Shown here: piece after piece, positions 1-10,170 of the stretch | How positions within the stretch are numbered: the stretch's first letter is position 1 | How the letters are laid out: every line of letters starts with the position of its first letter | Assembly (NCBI GenBank): GCA_011525015.1 | Contig: WTJC01000045.1 | Span: forward strand, 1-47,868 | Reading direction: 5' to 3' | DNA from: Flavobacteriales bacterium | GTDB lineage: Bacteria > Bacteroidota > Bacteroidia > Flavobacteriales > Flavobacteriaceae | DNA: 47,868 bases | Position numbers and translations under genes: made by a program | The notes under the pieces: generated by a model | Seen by the model: only the letters and a program-made list of their open reading frames with translations | Databases searched by the model: none | What the model was told of the DNA's origin: nothing

Positions 1-953
1 CCTTCAGGGCTTTTACAATGAACTCCAGGCATTTCATTGAGCTTTTGCACGGCAAGATTCCTCATGCCATGTAAATGTTCGACGAAAGAAGATAACCAGA
101 CCTGAGCTTCATTTAGGGCTGCCGTTGCAGCGATTTGCCCCAATACATTCGCGCCGTGTACGGTTGATTGATGTAAAGAAGACTCCAATATTTGGTCAAA
201 GATTTTCTTATTTGGACACAATACACTCCCAATTCTCAATCCGGCAAGTCCATAGGATTTGCTATAGCCCGTAACAGTGATGGTTTGATCAAATACAGGT
301 CCAATGCTCGCAAAGGAGTTGAATGTATTTGGGCTAAAAATGATATCGCTCCAAATTTCGTCCGATAGTACGATTAAATCTTTATGTTTAGCCACTACTT
401 CTGCCAGAGATAACAATTCTGAACGTGTAAATACCTTACCTGTAGGGTTTAGTGGATTACACAAACAAATCATCTTTGTTTTGGGACTGATTAGTGAAGA
501 CAATTCGTTGAAATCAAAGGCATCGTCTTTTTGAGGGGTGTGATATGTGATTGTTTTTGCTCCAACTTGTTCCGCAGCATATTTGAATAAAAAATCTACT
601 GGATCAAAAATAATGACTTCATCACCGGGTTTTAAGAGCGTTTTGCAACAGAGATAAATTCCGAATGCTGCACTATCAACCGGTAAAATACAATTGGAGT
701 CATAGGCGACCTCATTCTTTATTTTGTAGTCTTTTGCTACTGCTTCTTTAAATTGCGGAAGACCTTCTGCCGGTCCATAACTTAAATACCCGCCATCTAT
801 GTAGTTTTTGAGCGCCTTTTGAATTGGTGCTGCGACAGGAAAATCTGGGTCTGCAGCCGTCAAAGGAATAACACCCTTTGGAAGGGTAGCCCAACGCAAG
901 TTATAAGCGCGAGCAGAGAGTATTTCTATATCTACATTATCGGGACTAAACAT
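1..953 (-). CDS. Class I/II PLP-dependent aminotransferase (3' end outside the window)
   Basis: I translated this from the minus strand. The start ATG is at 953-951 and about 317 codons are visible before the left edge, so the C-terminus is missing. The protein is a fold-type I aminotransferase related to aspartate and aromatic aminotransferases, which move an amino group between an amino acid and a 2-oxo acid using pyridoxal phosphate. Visible hallmarks are an N-terminal substrate loop (PLTAADPDF), the NPLNPTGKVF segment with the family's conserved Asn and Pro, the LSDEIWSD strand whose Asp contacts the pyridine nitrogen, and the Schiff-base lysine in GYSKSYGLAGLRIG. Substrate cannot be told from sequence. 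It is divergent from the next gene across a 426-base gap and has its own -7 box at 970-977. Confidence 0.88.
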   Translation of the reverse strand, partial: MFSPDNVDIEILSARAYNLRWATLPKGVIPLTAADPDFPVAAPIQKALKNYIDGGYLSYGPAEGLPQFKEAVAKDYKIKNEVAYDSNCILPVDSAAFGIYLCCKTLLKPGDEVIIFDPVDFLFKYAAEQVGAKTITYHTPQKDDAFDFNELSSLISPKTKMICLCNPLNPTGKVFTRSELLSLAEVVAKHKDLIVLSDEIWSDIIFSPNTFNSFASIGPVFDQTITVTGYSKSYGLAGLRIGSVLCPNKKIFDQILESSLHQSTVHGANVLGQIAATAALNEAQVWLSSFVEHLHGMRNLAVQKLNEMPGVHCKSPE

Positions 954-1379
954 TGTTATAGAAGAATCACAAAAATACGGTATTGTTGATTGACATTAAA
1001 TCCCACAAAAATTTTGATCTATTCTCAATGTAGATTCTGTTTGAGGGTAATTATATAACGCAAAAAGGAGATAATTCGTATTTAAATATTCACAGTTAGC
1101 ATTTAGCAGGATTTATATGATGGCCAAATCAAATAAGCGCCTTGAAAAAAATCTGAATTTTCTCACTTGATTGAAATGCTTTTTTGTTTTTGTTTAGGAT
1201 TGTGACTTTCGCAACATATTTTGTATTTATCTTTCAGAAAATGAGCCAATTGAACAGATTTTTTCATAAAATCGAAAATACCGTTAAGGATATCGTTTTA
1301 TCCTTTTTACTGTTGAATTTTTTATAATTTTAGACACCCCTAACTTGTAAATTGTAACATAGCATTAATTTGTCTTTGA
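954..1379. other. Intergenic region between divergent aminotransferase and crtW
   Basis: These 426 AT-rich bases separate two divergent genes. Apart from the minus-strand -7 box at 970-977 I see no convincing gene, RNA or terminator. Two very short plus-strand ORFs are present, 17 codons from 1117 and 28 codons from 1241, but nothing supports either as a gene. I could not identify a clean TTTG/TAnnTTTG pair for crtW. Confidence 0.5.
970..977 (-). promoter_or_regulatory. Bacteroidota-type -7 element for the aminotransferase gene
   Basis: On the minus strand this reads TATTTTTG, an exact TAnnTTTG match, 16 bases before the aminotransferase start codon. A TTTA lies 19 bases further upstream (1000-997) where the -33 TTTG would be expected. 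The match is by consensus only. Confidence 0.45.
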
Positions 1380-2087
1380 ATGCAGTATAAGAAATACACA
1401 TACAAGGGGCTCATCATTGCCTTGACCATAATTTCATTGTGGTCGATATCTCTGTATTTTTTTATGAATATCAAAATTGATTGGAGCAATCCATTAATGT
1501 ATGTGTTTGTCGCAATTCAAACCCATTTGTATACGGGCTTATTCATAACAACCCACGATTCTATTCACGGTGTGGTAGCACCCTATCATCCAAAAACCAA
1601 CCGATTTATTGGAATATTGACAGCCACACTTTTCTTATTCAATCCTTACCACGTGTTAGAGAAAAAGCACCACGAACACCATCAGCACGTCAACACAGCT
1701 GATGATCCTGATGTGCACCAAGGCAACTTCTTTGTGTGGCTTTTCAAGTTTATGCTTCAATACATCAAATGGTATCAATTGTTGGCAGCCTCTATAACGT
1801 ATAACTTGTTAAAGCCTTATTTCCCCGCAGAAAACCTGATGCTTTTTTGGATGTTACCCTCCTTTTTAAGTACACTTCAGCTCTTTGTTTTTGGCACTTA
1901 TCTGCCTCATCGAGGAGATCACCACCACACTACGCAATCTCGTAGTCAAAGTAAAAACCACCTTCTTGCTTTTTTCAGTTGTTACTTCTTCGGATACCAT
2001 CATGAGCACCATGCATTTCCTTATTTGCCGTGGTGGATGTTACCTAAGGCCAAGGAGATTGATTTTTCAAAAACCCAAGCTTCTTAA
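1380..2087 (+). CDS. crtW: Beta-carotene ketolase, CrtW type (membrane fatty-acid-hydroxylase superfamily)
   Basis: The product is a 235-residue membrane di-iron oxygenase. CrtW enzymes add keto groups at C4/C4' of beta-ionone rings, giving echinenone, canthaxanthin or, with a hydroxylase, astaxanthin. The histidine boxes are clear: HDSIH at 59-63, HHEHH at 97-101 and HHEHH at 207-211. Features specific to CrtW rather than to desaturases are YTGLFITTHD near 51-60, the ADDPDVH segment after box 2, FGTYLPHR at 171-178 and the FGYHHEHHAFPYLPWW motif near the C-terminus. Length fits the family (about 230-260). Several hydrophobic segments are present. No other carotenoid gene is nearby, so the substrate must be made elsewhere in the genome. 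A hydroxylase or desaturase activity is less likely given the CrtW-like blocks. Confidence 0.85.
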   Translation: MQYKKYTYKGLIIALTIISLWSISLYFFMNIKIDWSNPLMYVFVAIQTHLYTGLFITTHDSIHGVVAPYHPKTNRFIGILTATLFLFNPYHVLEKKHHEHHQHVNTADDPDVHQGNFFVWLFKFMLQYIKWYQLLAASITYNLLKPYFPAENLMLFWMLPSFLSTLQLFVFGTYLPHRGDHHHTTQSRSQSKNHLLAFFSCYFFGYHHEHHAFPYLPWWMLPKAKEIDFSKTQAS

Positions 2088-2202
2088 GGGATTAACGGAT
2101 TCTTAAAGAAGTACAATTTTTTTTACGTTTTTGATTATATTTTTCAGTCTTGACGAAAAAGTTTATTTTTACTTTCACTAATTGACTAAAATTAAGTACG
2201 CG

Positions 2203-5007
2203 ATGATGAAACATTTTTTTACTTTATTAATTATTATGTCCAGTAGTTTAGCAATGGCTCAAACGACTGTACAAGGAACTGTTGTTGACACTGATGGTCA
2301 ACCTATCCCAAATGCCAACGTTGTAATGGTGGGGAAAGCTGAGGGAGCAGTTGCCGACTTTGATGGAAAATTCAGCTTTACAACAAGCATGAGTGCTCCA
2401 TTTACACTGAAAGCAAGTAGTTTAGGTTACTCTGCTGCAACAATTACGGTGGACAATGCAGGTGATATTACTATTGTAATGTCAGAAAATGCTACATCCT
2501 TAGATGAAATCGTAATTTCTGCATCTAGAACTCCTGAACGTATTTTTGAATCACCTGTATCGGTAGAGCGTTTTGGACTCAAGCAAATTCAAAATGCTTC
2601 TTCAGAATCATTCTACAATTCTTTACAGAATTTAAAAGGGGTGGACATCAATACAAACTCGTTGACGTTCCAATCTATTAACACAAGAGGTTTTGCAACT
2701 TTTGCAAACACAAGATTCTTACAACTTGTAGACGGTATGGACAATACAGCTCCAGGTCTAAACTTCGTTTTAGGTAATCTTGTGGGGATGTCAGAATTAG
2801 ACGTTGAAAGCGTTGAGATTCTTCCTGGTGCATCTTCTGCACTATACGGAGCAGGTGCCTTCAATGGTATTTTGTTTATGAGATCTAAAAGCCCTTTCAC
2901 TTCTGAAGGAGTAAGTGCCTACGTAAAGCGTGGTATCACTACTCAAGAGGCAGCCGGGACAAACGACTACTACGACTGGGGAGTTCGTTTTGCAAAGAAG
3001 TTTAGCGACAAACTTGCGATTAAAGCAAACATCTCTGTTTTAAAAGGTCAAGACTGGCACGCAAACAGCACTCAAGACGTTTCTAGAGGAGCTACTGCAG
3101 GTTCAAATCGAGCTAATAACCTCGCTTATGACGGATTAAACGTTTACGGTGATGAGGTTGCTACTTCATTAAACTTTGACCTTATAGCTCAAGGCGCTGG
3201 TATTCCAATTCCAGACGGTACTTTAGGAGCAGCTACAATTTCTAGAACAGGTTACGATGAAAGAGATTTAGCAGACTATGACGCAGAATCAGTTAAAAGA
3301 GACTTTGCGGTGCACTACAAGCCTTTCGGAGATGATTTAGAATTAATCTATAACTATAGAAGAGGTACAGGTACAACGATTTATCAAGGTGCTAACCGTT
3401 ATGCAGTTTCTGGATTTGCAATGACACAGCAGAAGTTTGAAATCAAAAATGACAACTTCTTCGTGAGAGCTTATATCACTGCTGAAGATTCTGGAGACGC
3501 TTACGATACTCGTTTTGCTGGTATTAACATCAACAGAAGATGGAAGAGTGATACAGACTGGTTCACTCAATACGCACAAACATTTATTGGTGCAAGTTTA
3601 CAAGGACTTCTTTCTGGAGGATTACTACCTAATGTTCCTGCGGCTCAAGCACACGCTTTAGCTAGACAGGTTGCAGATACAGGAAGATTAGTTCCTGGAA
3701 CTGAGGCTTTTGGTCAGGCATTTAACGCTGTTAAGCAAGACGGTAACTTTAATACAGGTGCTCGTTTTATCGACAACACCAAGTTTAGACACATAAATGG
3801 TAATTACAATTTAGCACACTTGATCAACGATTGGGCTGATATTCAGGTAGGTGGTTCTTACCGTCAGTATGAGTTGAATTCTAACGGAACCATCTTTACA
3901 GATAAGGACGGACCAATTAAGTACAACGAGTACGGTGCATATGTTCAATTACAGAAATCAATGGCAGATGAGCGTTTAAAATTGACGACTTCTGCGCGTT
4001 ATGACAAAAATGAATTTTTTGACGGATTTGTTTCTCCAAGATTCTCATTGGCCTATACTGCTGGTGAAGATCGCAATCACAACATAAGAGTTTCTGCGCA
4101 AACAGGATTTAGAAATCCAACTACTCAAGATTTATTTATCGGTTTAGATGTAGGTCAAGCCATCTTAGTAGGTAGTGCCCCTGACAACCTTGATCGTGAT
4201 GTTAGAACATTTAGTACTTCTGCTGGTGCACAATTACTAGGACTTCCTTCTCAGGTTCAAGTTTCTGGTCGTGCAGCTTACGAAAACTCTTTCTCTCTTA
4301 GCTCTGTTTTAGCTGGTGCTCCACAAAAAGTAGACACTGACTTAATCAAGCCTGAAGAAATTGAAGCTTTCGAAGTAGGATATAGAGGAAGTTTCGGAGC
4401 GGTAACTTTAGACGTTAGCGCTTACTGGAATAGCTATTCTAATTTTGTAGCTGGACAAACTAAAGTTGTTCCATTATACGGTAGAGCATTCTCAGGAGCT
4501 CCTTCTTCACAAGAAGAATTCTTAGCAGGTGCTGCGCTACAAAACGGAGACTACAAAGTTTATCAAGCTTACTCAAACACAGATTTACCGGTTAAATCTT
4601 ACGGTGTTGTTGCTGGGTTAGATGCTCGTTTAGGAGGATTTGATTTAGGATTTAGCTATACACTTAACGAACTTGATTTTGACGAAGTAGGAAACGACTT
4701 CCGTGTAGGATTTAACACTGCGCGCAATCGAATTAAATTGTCTTTAGGACATGAGGAGATTGTTAAAAACGTTGGATTCCAAGTGAACTACAGACAATCT
4801 GATGCTTACTCTTGGCAAGCTTCTTTCGCTGATGGAGAAATTCCAGCATACAGTGTGTTAGATGCTTCTGTAAGATATAATTTACCTGCGATCAACTCTG
4901 TATTCAAAATCGGAGGATCAAATATTACTGGTGAAGAATACATCAATGCGATTGGATCTGGTGCAATTGGATCGATCTATTACGCATCCTTTAATATCAA
5001 TTTCTAA
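2203..5007 (+). CDS. TonB-dependent outer-membrane receptor with carboxypeptidase-like N-terminal domain
   Basis: A 934-residue protein. The ATG at 2203 is preferred over an in-frame TTG at 2182 because it places a normal signal peptide first (a basic start, then FFTLLIIMSSSLAMAQ). Order of parts: signal peptide 1-20, carboxypeptidase-regulatory-like beta sandwich about 22-105 (QGTVVDTDGQPIPNANV), plug about 110-235 (LDEIVISASRTPE, then SINTRGF and VEILPGASSALYGAGAFNGIL), then a long beta barrel ending in an aromatic strand (YYASFNINF). It would import a large ligand across the outer membrane using TonB energy. No SusD-like partner follows. The gene stands alone and ends at a strong terminator. 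Codons favour AAC, GAC and TAC, as in the ATP synthase gene next door, which suggests high expression. Substrate is unknown. Confidence 0.9.
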   Translation: MMKHFFTLLIIMSSSLAMAQTTVQGTVVDTDGQPIPNANVVMVGKAEGAVADFDGKFSFTTSMSAPFTLKASSLGYSAATITVDNAGDITIVMSENATSLDEIVISASRTPERIFESPVSVERFGLKQIQNASSESFYNSLQNLKGVDINTNSLTFQSINTRGFATFANTRFLQLVDGMDNTAPGLNFVLGNLVGMSELDVESVEILPGASSALYGAGAFNGILFMRSKSPFTSEGVSAYVKRGITTQEAAGTNDYYDWGVRFAKKFSDKLAIKANISVLKGQDWHANSTQDVSRGATAGSNRANNLAYDGLNVYGDEVATSLNFDLIAQGAGIPIPDGTLGAATISRTGYDERDLADYDAESVKRDFAVHYKPFGDDLELIYNYRRGTGTTIYQGANRYAVSGFAMTQQKFEIKNDNFFVRAYITAEDSGDAYDTRFAGININRRWKSDTDWFTQYAQTFIGASLQGLLSGGLLPNVPAAQAHALARQVADTGRLVPGTEAFGQAFNAVKQDGNFNTGARFIDNTKFRHINGNYNLAHLINDWADIQVGGSYRQYELNSNGTIFTDKDGPIKYNEYGAYVQLQKSMADERLKLTTSARYDKNEFFDGFVSPRFSLAYTAGEDRNHNIRVSAQTGFRNPTTQDLFIGLDVGQAILVGSAPDNLDRDVRTFSTSAGAQLLGLPSQVQVSGRAAYENSFSLSSVLAGAPQKVDTDLIKPEEIEAFEVGYRGSFGAVTLDVSAYWNSYSNFVAGQTKVVPLYGRAFSGAPSSQEEFLAGAALQNGDYKVYQAYSNTDLPVKSYGVVAGLDARLGGFDLGFSYTLNELDFDEVGNDFRVGFNTARNRIKLSLGHEEIVKNVGFQVNYRQSDAYSWQASFADGEIPAYSVLDASVRYNLPAINSVFKIGGSNITGEEYINAIGSGAIGSIYYASFNINF

Positions 5008-5029
5008 TTGAGTTAAATTCAAAAATATT

Positions 5030-5055
5030 AAGGCGTCCTTCGGGACGCCTTTTTT
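5030..5055 (+). terminator. Intrinsic terminator after the TonB-dependent receptor
   Basis: AAGGCGTCC (5030-5038), loop TTCG, then GGACGCCTT (5043-5051) form a perfect 9-bp stem followed by a T run to 5055. It lies 23 bases after the receptor stop codon and before the atpD promoter. Confidence 0.92.
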
Positions 5056-5093
5056 GTTTGATAAATGTTTTTTTTCAATCGCAAACATTAGTT

Positions 5094-5101
5094 TATATTT
5101 G
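5094..5101 (+). promoter_or_regulatory. -7 element for the atpD-atpC-bioF-bioD operon
   Basis: TATATTTG matches the Bacteroidota TAnnTTTG box exactly, 47 bases before the atpD start. It is embedded in the same ATATTTGCA/CC context as the rplU promoter at 23701. I did not find a good -33 TTTG at 17-20 bases. Confidence 0.55.
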
Positions 5102-5142
5102 CAGCCGAAAAGCAACCTATTGTTGTATTATTTTAAAACTAA

Positions 5143-6657
<1,515 letters not shown>

Positions 6658-6672
6658 TAAATAAATTTAGAG

Positions 6673-6951
6673 ATGTATTTAGAGATTGTTTCTCCAGAAG
6701 CTACACTTTATTCAGGTGATGTTGAGTCTGTAAGCGTCCCAGGTGTGGACGGCCAGTTTCAGATGTTAGAAAATCACGCCTCGATTGTTTCGCTTTTAAA
6801 AGACGGTGAATTGAGAATCAAGGGAAATCTCAATATCGACGAGCAATACCAATCTAAATTTAGCACCAATCAAAACGGGGACTATTGTTTAGAAGTTTTG
6901 AGCGGTACTGTAGAATTTAAAAACAACAAACTTATCGTATTGATTGACTAA
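6673..6951 (+). CDS. atpC: ATP synthase F1 subunit epsilon (short form)
   Basis: The product has 92 residues, against about 135 for typical epsilon subunits. It contains only the N-terminal beta-sandwich (YLEIVSPEATLYSGDVESVSVPG, then GQFQMLENHASIVSLL) and lacks the C-terminal two-helix domain that inhibits ATP hydrolysis in other bacteria. This short form is usual in Bacteroidota. The subunit sits in the central stalk and couples rotation to catalysis. Start ATG at 6673 lies 15 bases after atpD, and bioF begins 17 bases downstream, so all probably share one transcript. Confidence 0.95.
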   Translation: MYLEIVSPEATLYSGDVESVSVPGVDGQFQMLENHASIVSLLKDGELRIKGNLNIDEQYQSKFSTNQNGDYCLEVLSGTVEFKNNKLIVLID

Positions 6952-6968
6952 ATTTTAATCGGTAATGC

Positions 6969-8093
6969 ATGAATGATTTACCATTAGAATTAATTCAGTC
7001 TTTAGCCCATAAAAAAGAGAACCACGCTTTTCGAAGTTTAAAAACCTTCGAGGGCGTGGATTTTTTTTCTAATGACTATCTGGGTTTTGCTAGAGAAGAA
7101 GAAATTCACAATCAAGCCCTCGAAAAACTCCAATCTTTTCCCAACAATCGAAATGGTTCTACAGGTTCGAGATTGCTTAGTGGAAACCACCTTGCTTATG
7201 AACAACTCGAGAAAACCCTTTGTGAAACCTTTGAGGTCGAAGCGGCATTAGTCTACAACTCGGGCTTTTCGGCCAATACAGGATGGATCTCTGCCATACT
7301 TCAAAAGAATGACCTGGTCTTATACGATGCACTTTGTCACGCGAGTATTAGAGACGGTTTAAAAATGAGTGCCGCTAAGTCTTATAAGTTTAAGCACAAT
7401 GATCTTTCAGATTTAAAAAATAAATACGAACAGTTAAAGGGGTACAAGAACGTTTATCTAATCACTGAATCTGTCTTTTCTGTGGATGGTGATTTCGCTC
7501 CTCTTGACGAATTGAAAGCCTTTTGCGATACTAGTGGGATAAGAATGATTGTCGATTGTGCTCATTCTTCAGGCATTTATACACACGATTACAAGCAGTA
7601 CTTTTTGAGTGTTGTGACCTTTGGAAAATCCTATGGGGTGCACGGAGCGAGTTTATTATGCCGTCAAAAGACCAAAGAGTATTTAATCAATCATAGCCGC
7701 TCTCTTATTTATACGACTGCCTTAGATCCTTTTAGTGTTTTAAAAATACAAGCTGCCATTGAATTAAGCCGTTCGGACAAAGCAGCTTTATTTCGATCTA
7801 AACTGTCAAAAGGTATTTCTTATTTTCTGAAGACCGCAGAAGAACTGAATTTGATGCCTAATCTATTGGAAAGCACCTCTGCAATTCAAGGAATAAAATG
7901 CAAGGATAATGCTCAAGCTATCGATTTACAAAATCACTTACAACAACATAAATTTGCCTTAGCAGCAATTCGATATCCAACTGTAGCTAAGGGGGAGGAG
8001 CGCATTCGAGTAGTGTTACACGCCTTTAATACTGAGGATGAAATTAAGCGCCTTTTAGAAGCCATTCATTCTTATTTTCAATCACAAGTATGA
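6969..8093 (+). CDS. bioF: 8-amino-7-oxononanoate synthase (BioF)
   Basis: A 374-residue alpha-oxoamine synthase. BioF condenses pimeloyl-ACP (or -CoA) with L-alanine, releasing CO2, to give KAPA, the first ring-building step of biotin synthesis. The PLP lysine is K220 in VVTFGKSYGVHGAS. D196 and H199 in VDCAHSSG match the PLP-stacking and pyridine-binding residues (usually DEAH or DDAH). The NGSTGSRLLSGNH and YNSGFSANTGW segments are also typical. Family length is 380-390. The start at 6969 was chosen over an out-of-frame ATG at 6965. bioD overlaps its end by 4 bases, a sign of translational coupling. Context with bioD, bioA and bioB supports BioF over glycine C-acetyltransferase. Confidence 0.93.
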   Translation: MNDLPLELIQSLAHKKENHAFRSLKTFEGVDFFSNDYLGFAREEEIHNQALEKLQSFPNNRNGSTGSRLLSGNHLAYEQLEKTLCETFEVEAALVYNSGFSANTGWISAILQKNDLVLYDALCHASIRDGLKMSAAKSYKFKHNDLSDLKNKYEQLKGYKNVYLITESVFSVDGDFAPLDELKAFCDTSGIRMIVDCAHSSGIYTHDYKQYFLSVVTFGKSYGVHGASLLCRQKTKEYLINHSRSLIYTTALDPFSVLKIQAAIELSRSDKAALFRSKLSKGISYFLKTAEELNLMPNLLESTSAIQGIKCKDNAQAIDLQNHLQQHKFALAAIRYPTVAKGEERIRVVLHAFNTEDEIKRLLEAIHSYFQSQV

Positions 8094-8710
8094 GCACGCA
8101 TTATTTTATTACTGGAATATCCACTGAGGTTGGAAAAACAATCTGTTCAGCTGTAATTACTGAAGCGCTTGAAGCGGATTATTTTAAGCCAGTACAGGCT
8201 GGTGATTTAGACTACGGTGATCGAGACAAAATCAGAGATTTAATCAGTAATTCTAAGACGGTGATTCATTCGCCATCATATGAACTGCAGTATCCCATGA
8301 GTCCACATGCAGCAGCAGCTCGATCTGGTGTTGAAATTGATATTGAACAAATTATTCGACCTAAAACCACAAATCGTTTAGTGATTGAAGGAGCCGGAGG
8401 ACTTTTAGTTCCACTTAATCAAAAAGAAACAATCGCTGATTTAATCGAGGCCAGGGATAAGGTCATTTTAGTTTCAAGGCATTATTTGGGTAGTATCAAT
8501 CACAGTTTACTCAGCATTCAATATTTGAATTCCAAAGGAATTAAGCCTTACATTCTTTTTAACGGAGATGAAAATCCCGAAACAGAATCTATAATCCTCA
8601 AAATGGGTGATGCACATCTATTGGGCCGAATGCCCGAGTTAAAACAAATCGATAAGCAGCAGATTAAAAGAGCGGCAGAGGCCTTGAAACCGTCTTTACT
8701 CCAGCTCTAA
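8090..8710 (+). CDS. bioD: Dethiobiotin synthetase (BioD)
   Basis: This 206-residue P-loop enzyme makes the ureido ring of dethiobiotin from DAPA, CO2 and ATP. The P-loop is GISTEVGKT at residues 9-17, the family version of GTDTxVGKT. The FKPVQAG strand with its catalytic lysine follows, then the EGAGGLLVPL motif that binds the substrate and Mg2+. The length is slightly short for the family (about 220). It overlaps bioF by 4 bases (ATGA). Its 3' end overlaps the convergent glycosyltransferase gene by 15 bases, so the plus-strand transcript from atpD probably ends about here. Confidence 0.94.
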   Translation: MSTHYFITGISTEVGKTICSAVITEALEADYFKPVQAGDLDYGDRDKIRDLISNSKTVIHSPSYELQYPMSPHAAAARSGVEIDIEQIIRPKTTNRLVIEGAGGLLVPLNQKETIADLIEARDKVILVSRHYLGSINHSLLSIQYLNSKGIKPYILFNGDENPETESIILKMGDAHLLGRMPELKQIDKQQIKRAAEALKPSLLQL

Positions 8711-10141
8711 ACGCTGCAATATTACAGCCTTGTCAATACGGTGAATTGGGCGGTAGAAGCGATTTAAATAGTCTTCTATTTGTTGGTTTTCGCGATCAAA
8801 ATCCTTGCCTAATATTTTATTTTTTCGCTTCACTATAATGCTTGGACGCACAACTTCAAAGAGGTATTTAAGCTCTTCTGAAGGATTGTTTCTAATACTT
8901 GGAATAAAGGGATATAATTCTTTGCGAGCAATGTTAGAAGGATGTGTTGCGACCATAGTTGGAGGATTTTGGTTTTGAAACCAATAACCGATGTGAAAAT
9001 CCAAGTAAAACACAGATTCTTGATCGAGCTTTTGTTCTTTTAAATAGTTGGGAACAGCCACTCCTTCACCGTTGTACCATGTATCGTTTTGCTTTTGGTG
9101 TGTCCAAAGCGCGTTGTATTCTTTATAGCTTTCTACGGGGAGTATGAGTAAGAGTAGAAGTGCTGCTCGAACACTTTTTTTGGCTTCAAACTTTGGCCAT
9201 TTAAGTTTCGATTGCACCAAGAATAACAAAAAGAGCGGATACCATTGCAATAAGTAGTGATCATTGATTTTACCCAGTTTAATAAAAGAAAAAAGAACTC
9301 CAATATTAAGGGCGAGCAAACCCAGATTTCTCCTGTTGAGTTCATATTTATTTTTTAGGAGGATAAAGAGGTAAATACCACCTATAGGAAGAAGGTAAAG
9401 CAAGGTTTTGAGCTGTGTTGTGATGTCGGTATCTGCATAGGCCAAAGGCGCTGAAATCATGGCATTATACAAGGTGCTGAGATTGTCTGATTGCCAGTAG
9501 GGGAAAACGCAAATCCCAATGGGAATCAACAAGCCTAAAAAGGACTTGTAGAGTGGAGAAAAGGATTTATTTTTTACCGCCAAGTACAGTTCTAAAAGCG
9601 CGAATAAGAAAAGGGCATAGACGTAATTGCTTTTAAATAATAAAGCACTGCAAAGTATAAATCCCCCTAAGAAATAATACTTTTTTTCGTGGTAAAAATA
9701 CCATCCCAAAAGCAAAGAAAAAACGGCTAAATGCTCACTCATAACCCCTTGTACGGCCCCAAATAATGAAAGCAAATAACAGCAGAGGATAGCGGCAAAA
9801 AGAGATTGATTTTTTGAGCGAAAACTCGAGCTTTGGATGTAGAATATATATCCTGTTAATGCCACCATAAGCATACCTACGGCTCTGATGAGAAGGAGAC
9901 TTTTTCCGAATAGTTTAAGCAGGAGTGCAAAAAAACCAAAGACGAACAGGGGTTTTAAATCCCATAAAGAGGTAAAGGGCAGCTGACCATCGACCCAGCT
10001 TTGGCCCATGATGACAAAAGTGCTTTCATCTTTATCAATATAATCCCTTAAAAAAAACGGAGCTCTTAAAAAAAAGCTGATTAAAATGAGAATTGTTAAA
10101 ACACGTAAGGAAGCCCTAGAAGTCTTTGGAAGAATACTCAT
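8696..10141 (-). CDS. Multi-pass membrane glycosyltransferase, PMT/GT39-like
   Basis: About 481 residues with some ten hydrophobic segments over the first two thirds and a soluble C-terminal part. The N-terminus has a first TM helix followed by RDYIDKDEST, resembling the extracytoplasmic acidic Asp-Glu motif of GT-C enzymes, and the WDLKPLFVFGF segment resembles the DxxPP-type region. Such enzymes move a sugar from a lipid-linked donor to an acceptor outside the membrane; donor and acceptor cannot be deduced. I chose the ATG at 10141 over an in-frame TTG at 10162. It is oddly placed, on the opposite strand between bioD and bioA, overlapping bioD tail to tail and with its start 30 bases from that of bioA. 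Confidence 0.72.
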   Translation of the reverse strand: MSILPKTSRASLRVLTILILISFFLRAPFFLRDYIDKDESTFVIMGQSWVDGQLPFTSLWDLKPLFVFGFFALLLKLFGKSLLLIRAVGMLMVALTGYIFYIQSSSFRSKNQSLFAAILCCYLLSLFGAVQGVMSEHLAVFSLLLGWYFYHEKKYYFLGGFILCSALLFKSNYVYALFLFALLELYLAVKNKSFSPLYKSFLGLLIPIGICVFPYWQSDNLSTLYNAMISAPLAYADTDITTQLKTLLYLLPIGGIYLFILLKNKYELNRRNLGLLALNIGVLFSFIKLGKINDHYLLQWYPLFLLFLVQSKLKWPKFEAKKSVRAALLLLLILPVESYKEYNALWTHQKQNDTWYNGEGVAVPNYLKEQKLDQESVFYLDFHIGYWFQNQNPPTMVATHPSNIARKELYPFIPSIRNNPSEELKYLFEVVRPSIIVKRKNKILGKDFDRENQQIEDYLNRFYRPIHRIDKAVILQRLELE

Positions 10142-10170
10142 CTTTGCAAGATAGAAATTCAAGCGTAAAA

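Noticed and set aside
1117-1170. A 17-codon plus-strand ORF starting ATGATGGCC
   Set aside because: It is too short and has no supporting motif or spacing.
1241-1327. A 28-codon plus-strand ORF upstream of crtW (begins MSQLNRFFHKIENTV)
   Set aside because: It has an ATG and a plausible amphipathic composition, but no promoter or conserved family that I recognise, and short ORFs of this size are expected by chance in 426 AT-rich bases.
2613-2900. A 95-codon open frame on the minus strand inside the first TonB-dependent receptor
   Set aside because: It is an antisense shadow of a clear plus-strand gene. Its translation has no recognisable domain and follows the receptor's codon pattern in reverse.
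8696-10141. A mobile insertion explaining the opposite-strand gene between bioD and bioA
   Set aside because: No inverted terminal repeats, target duplication or transposase was seen, and base composition matches the neighbours. It is a normal chromosomal gene in an odd position.
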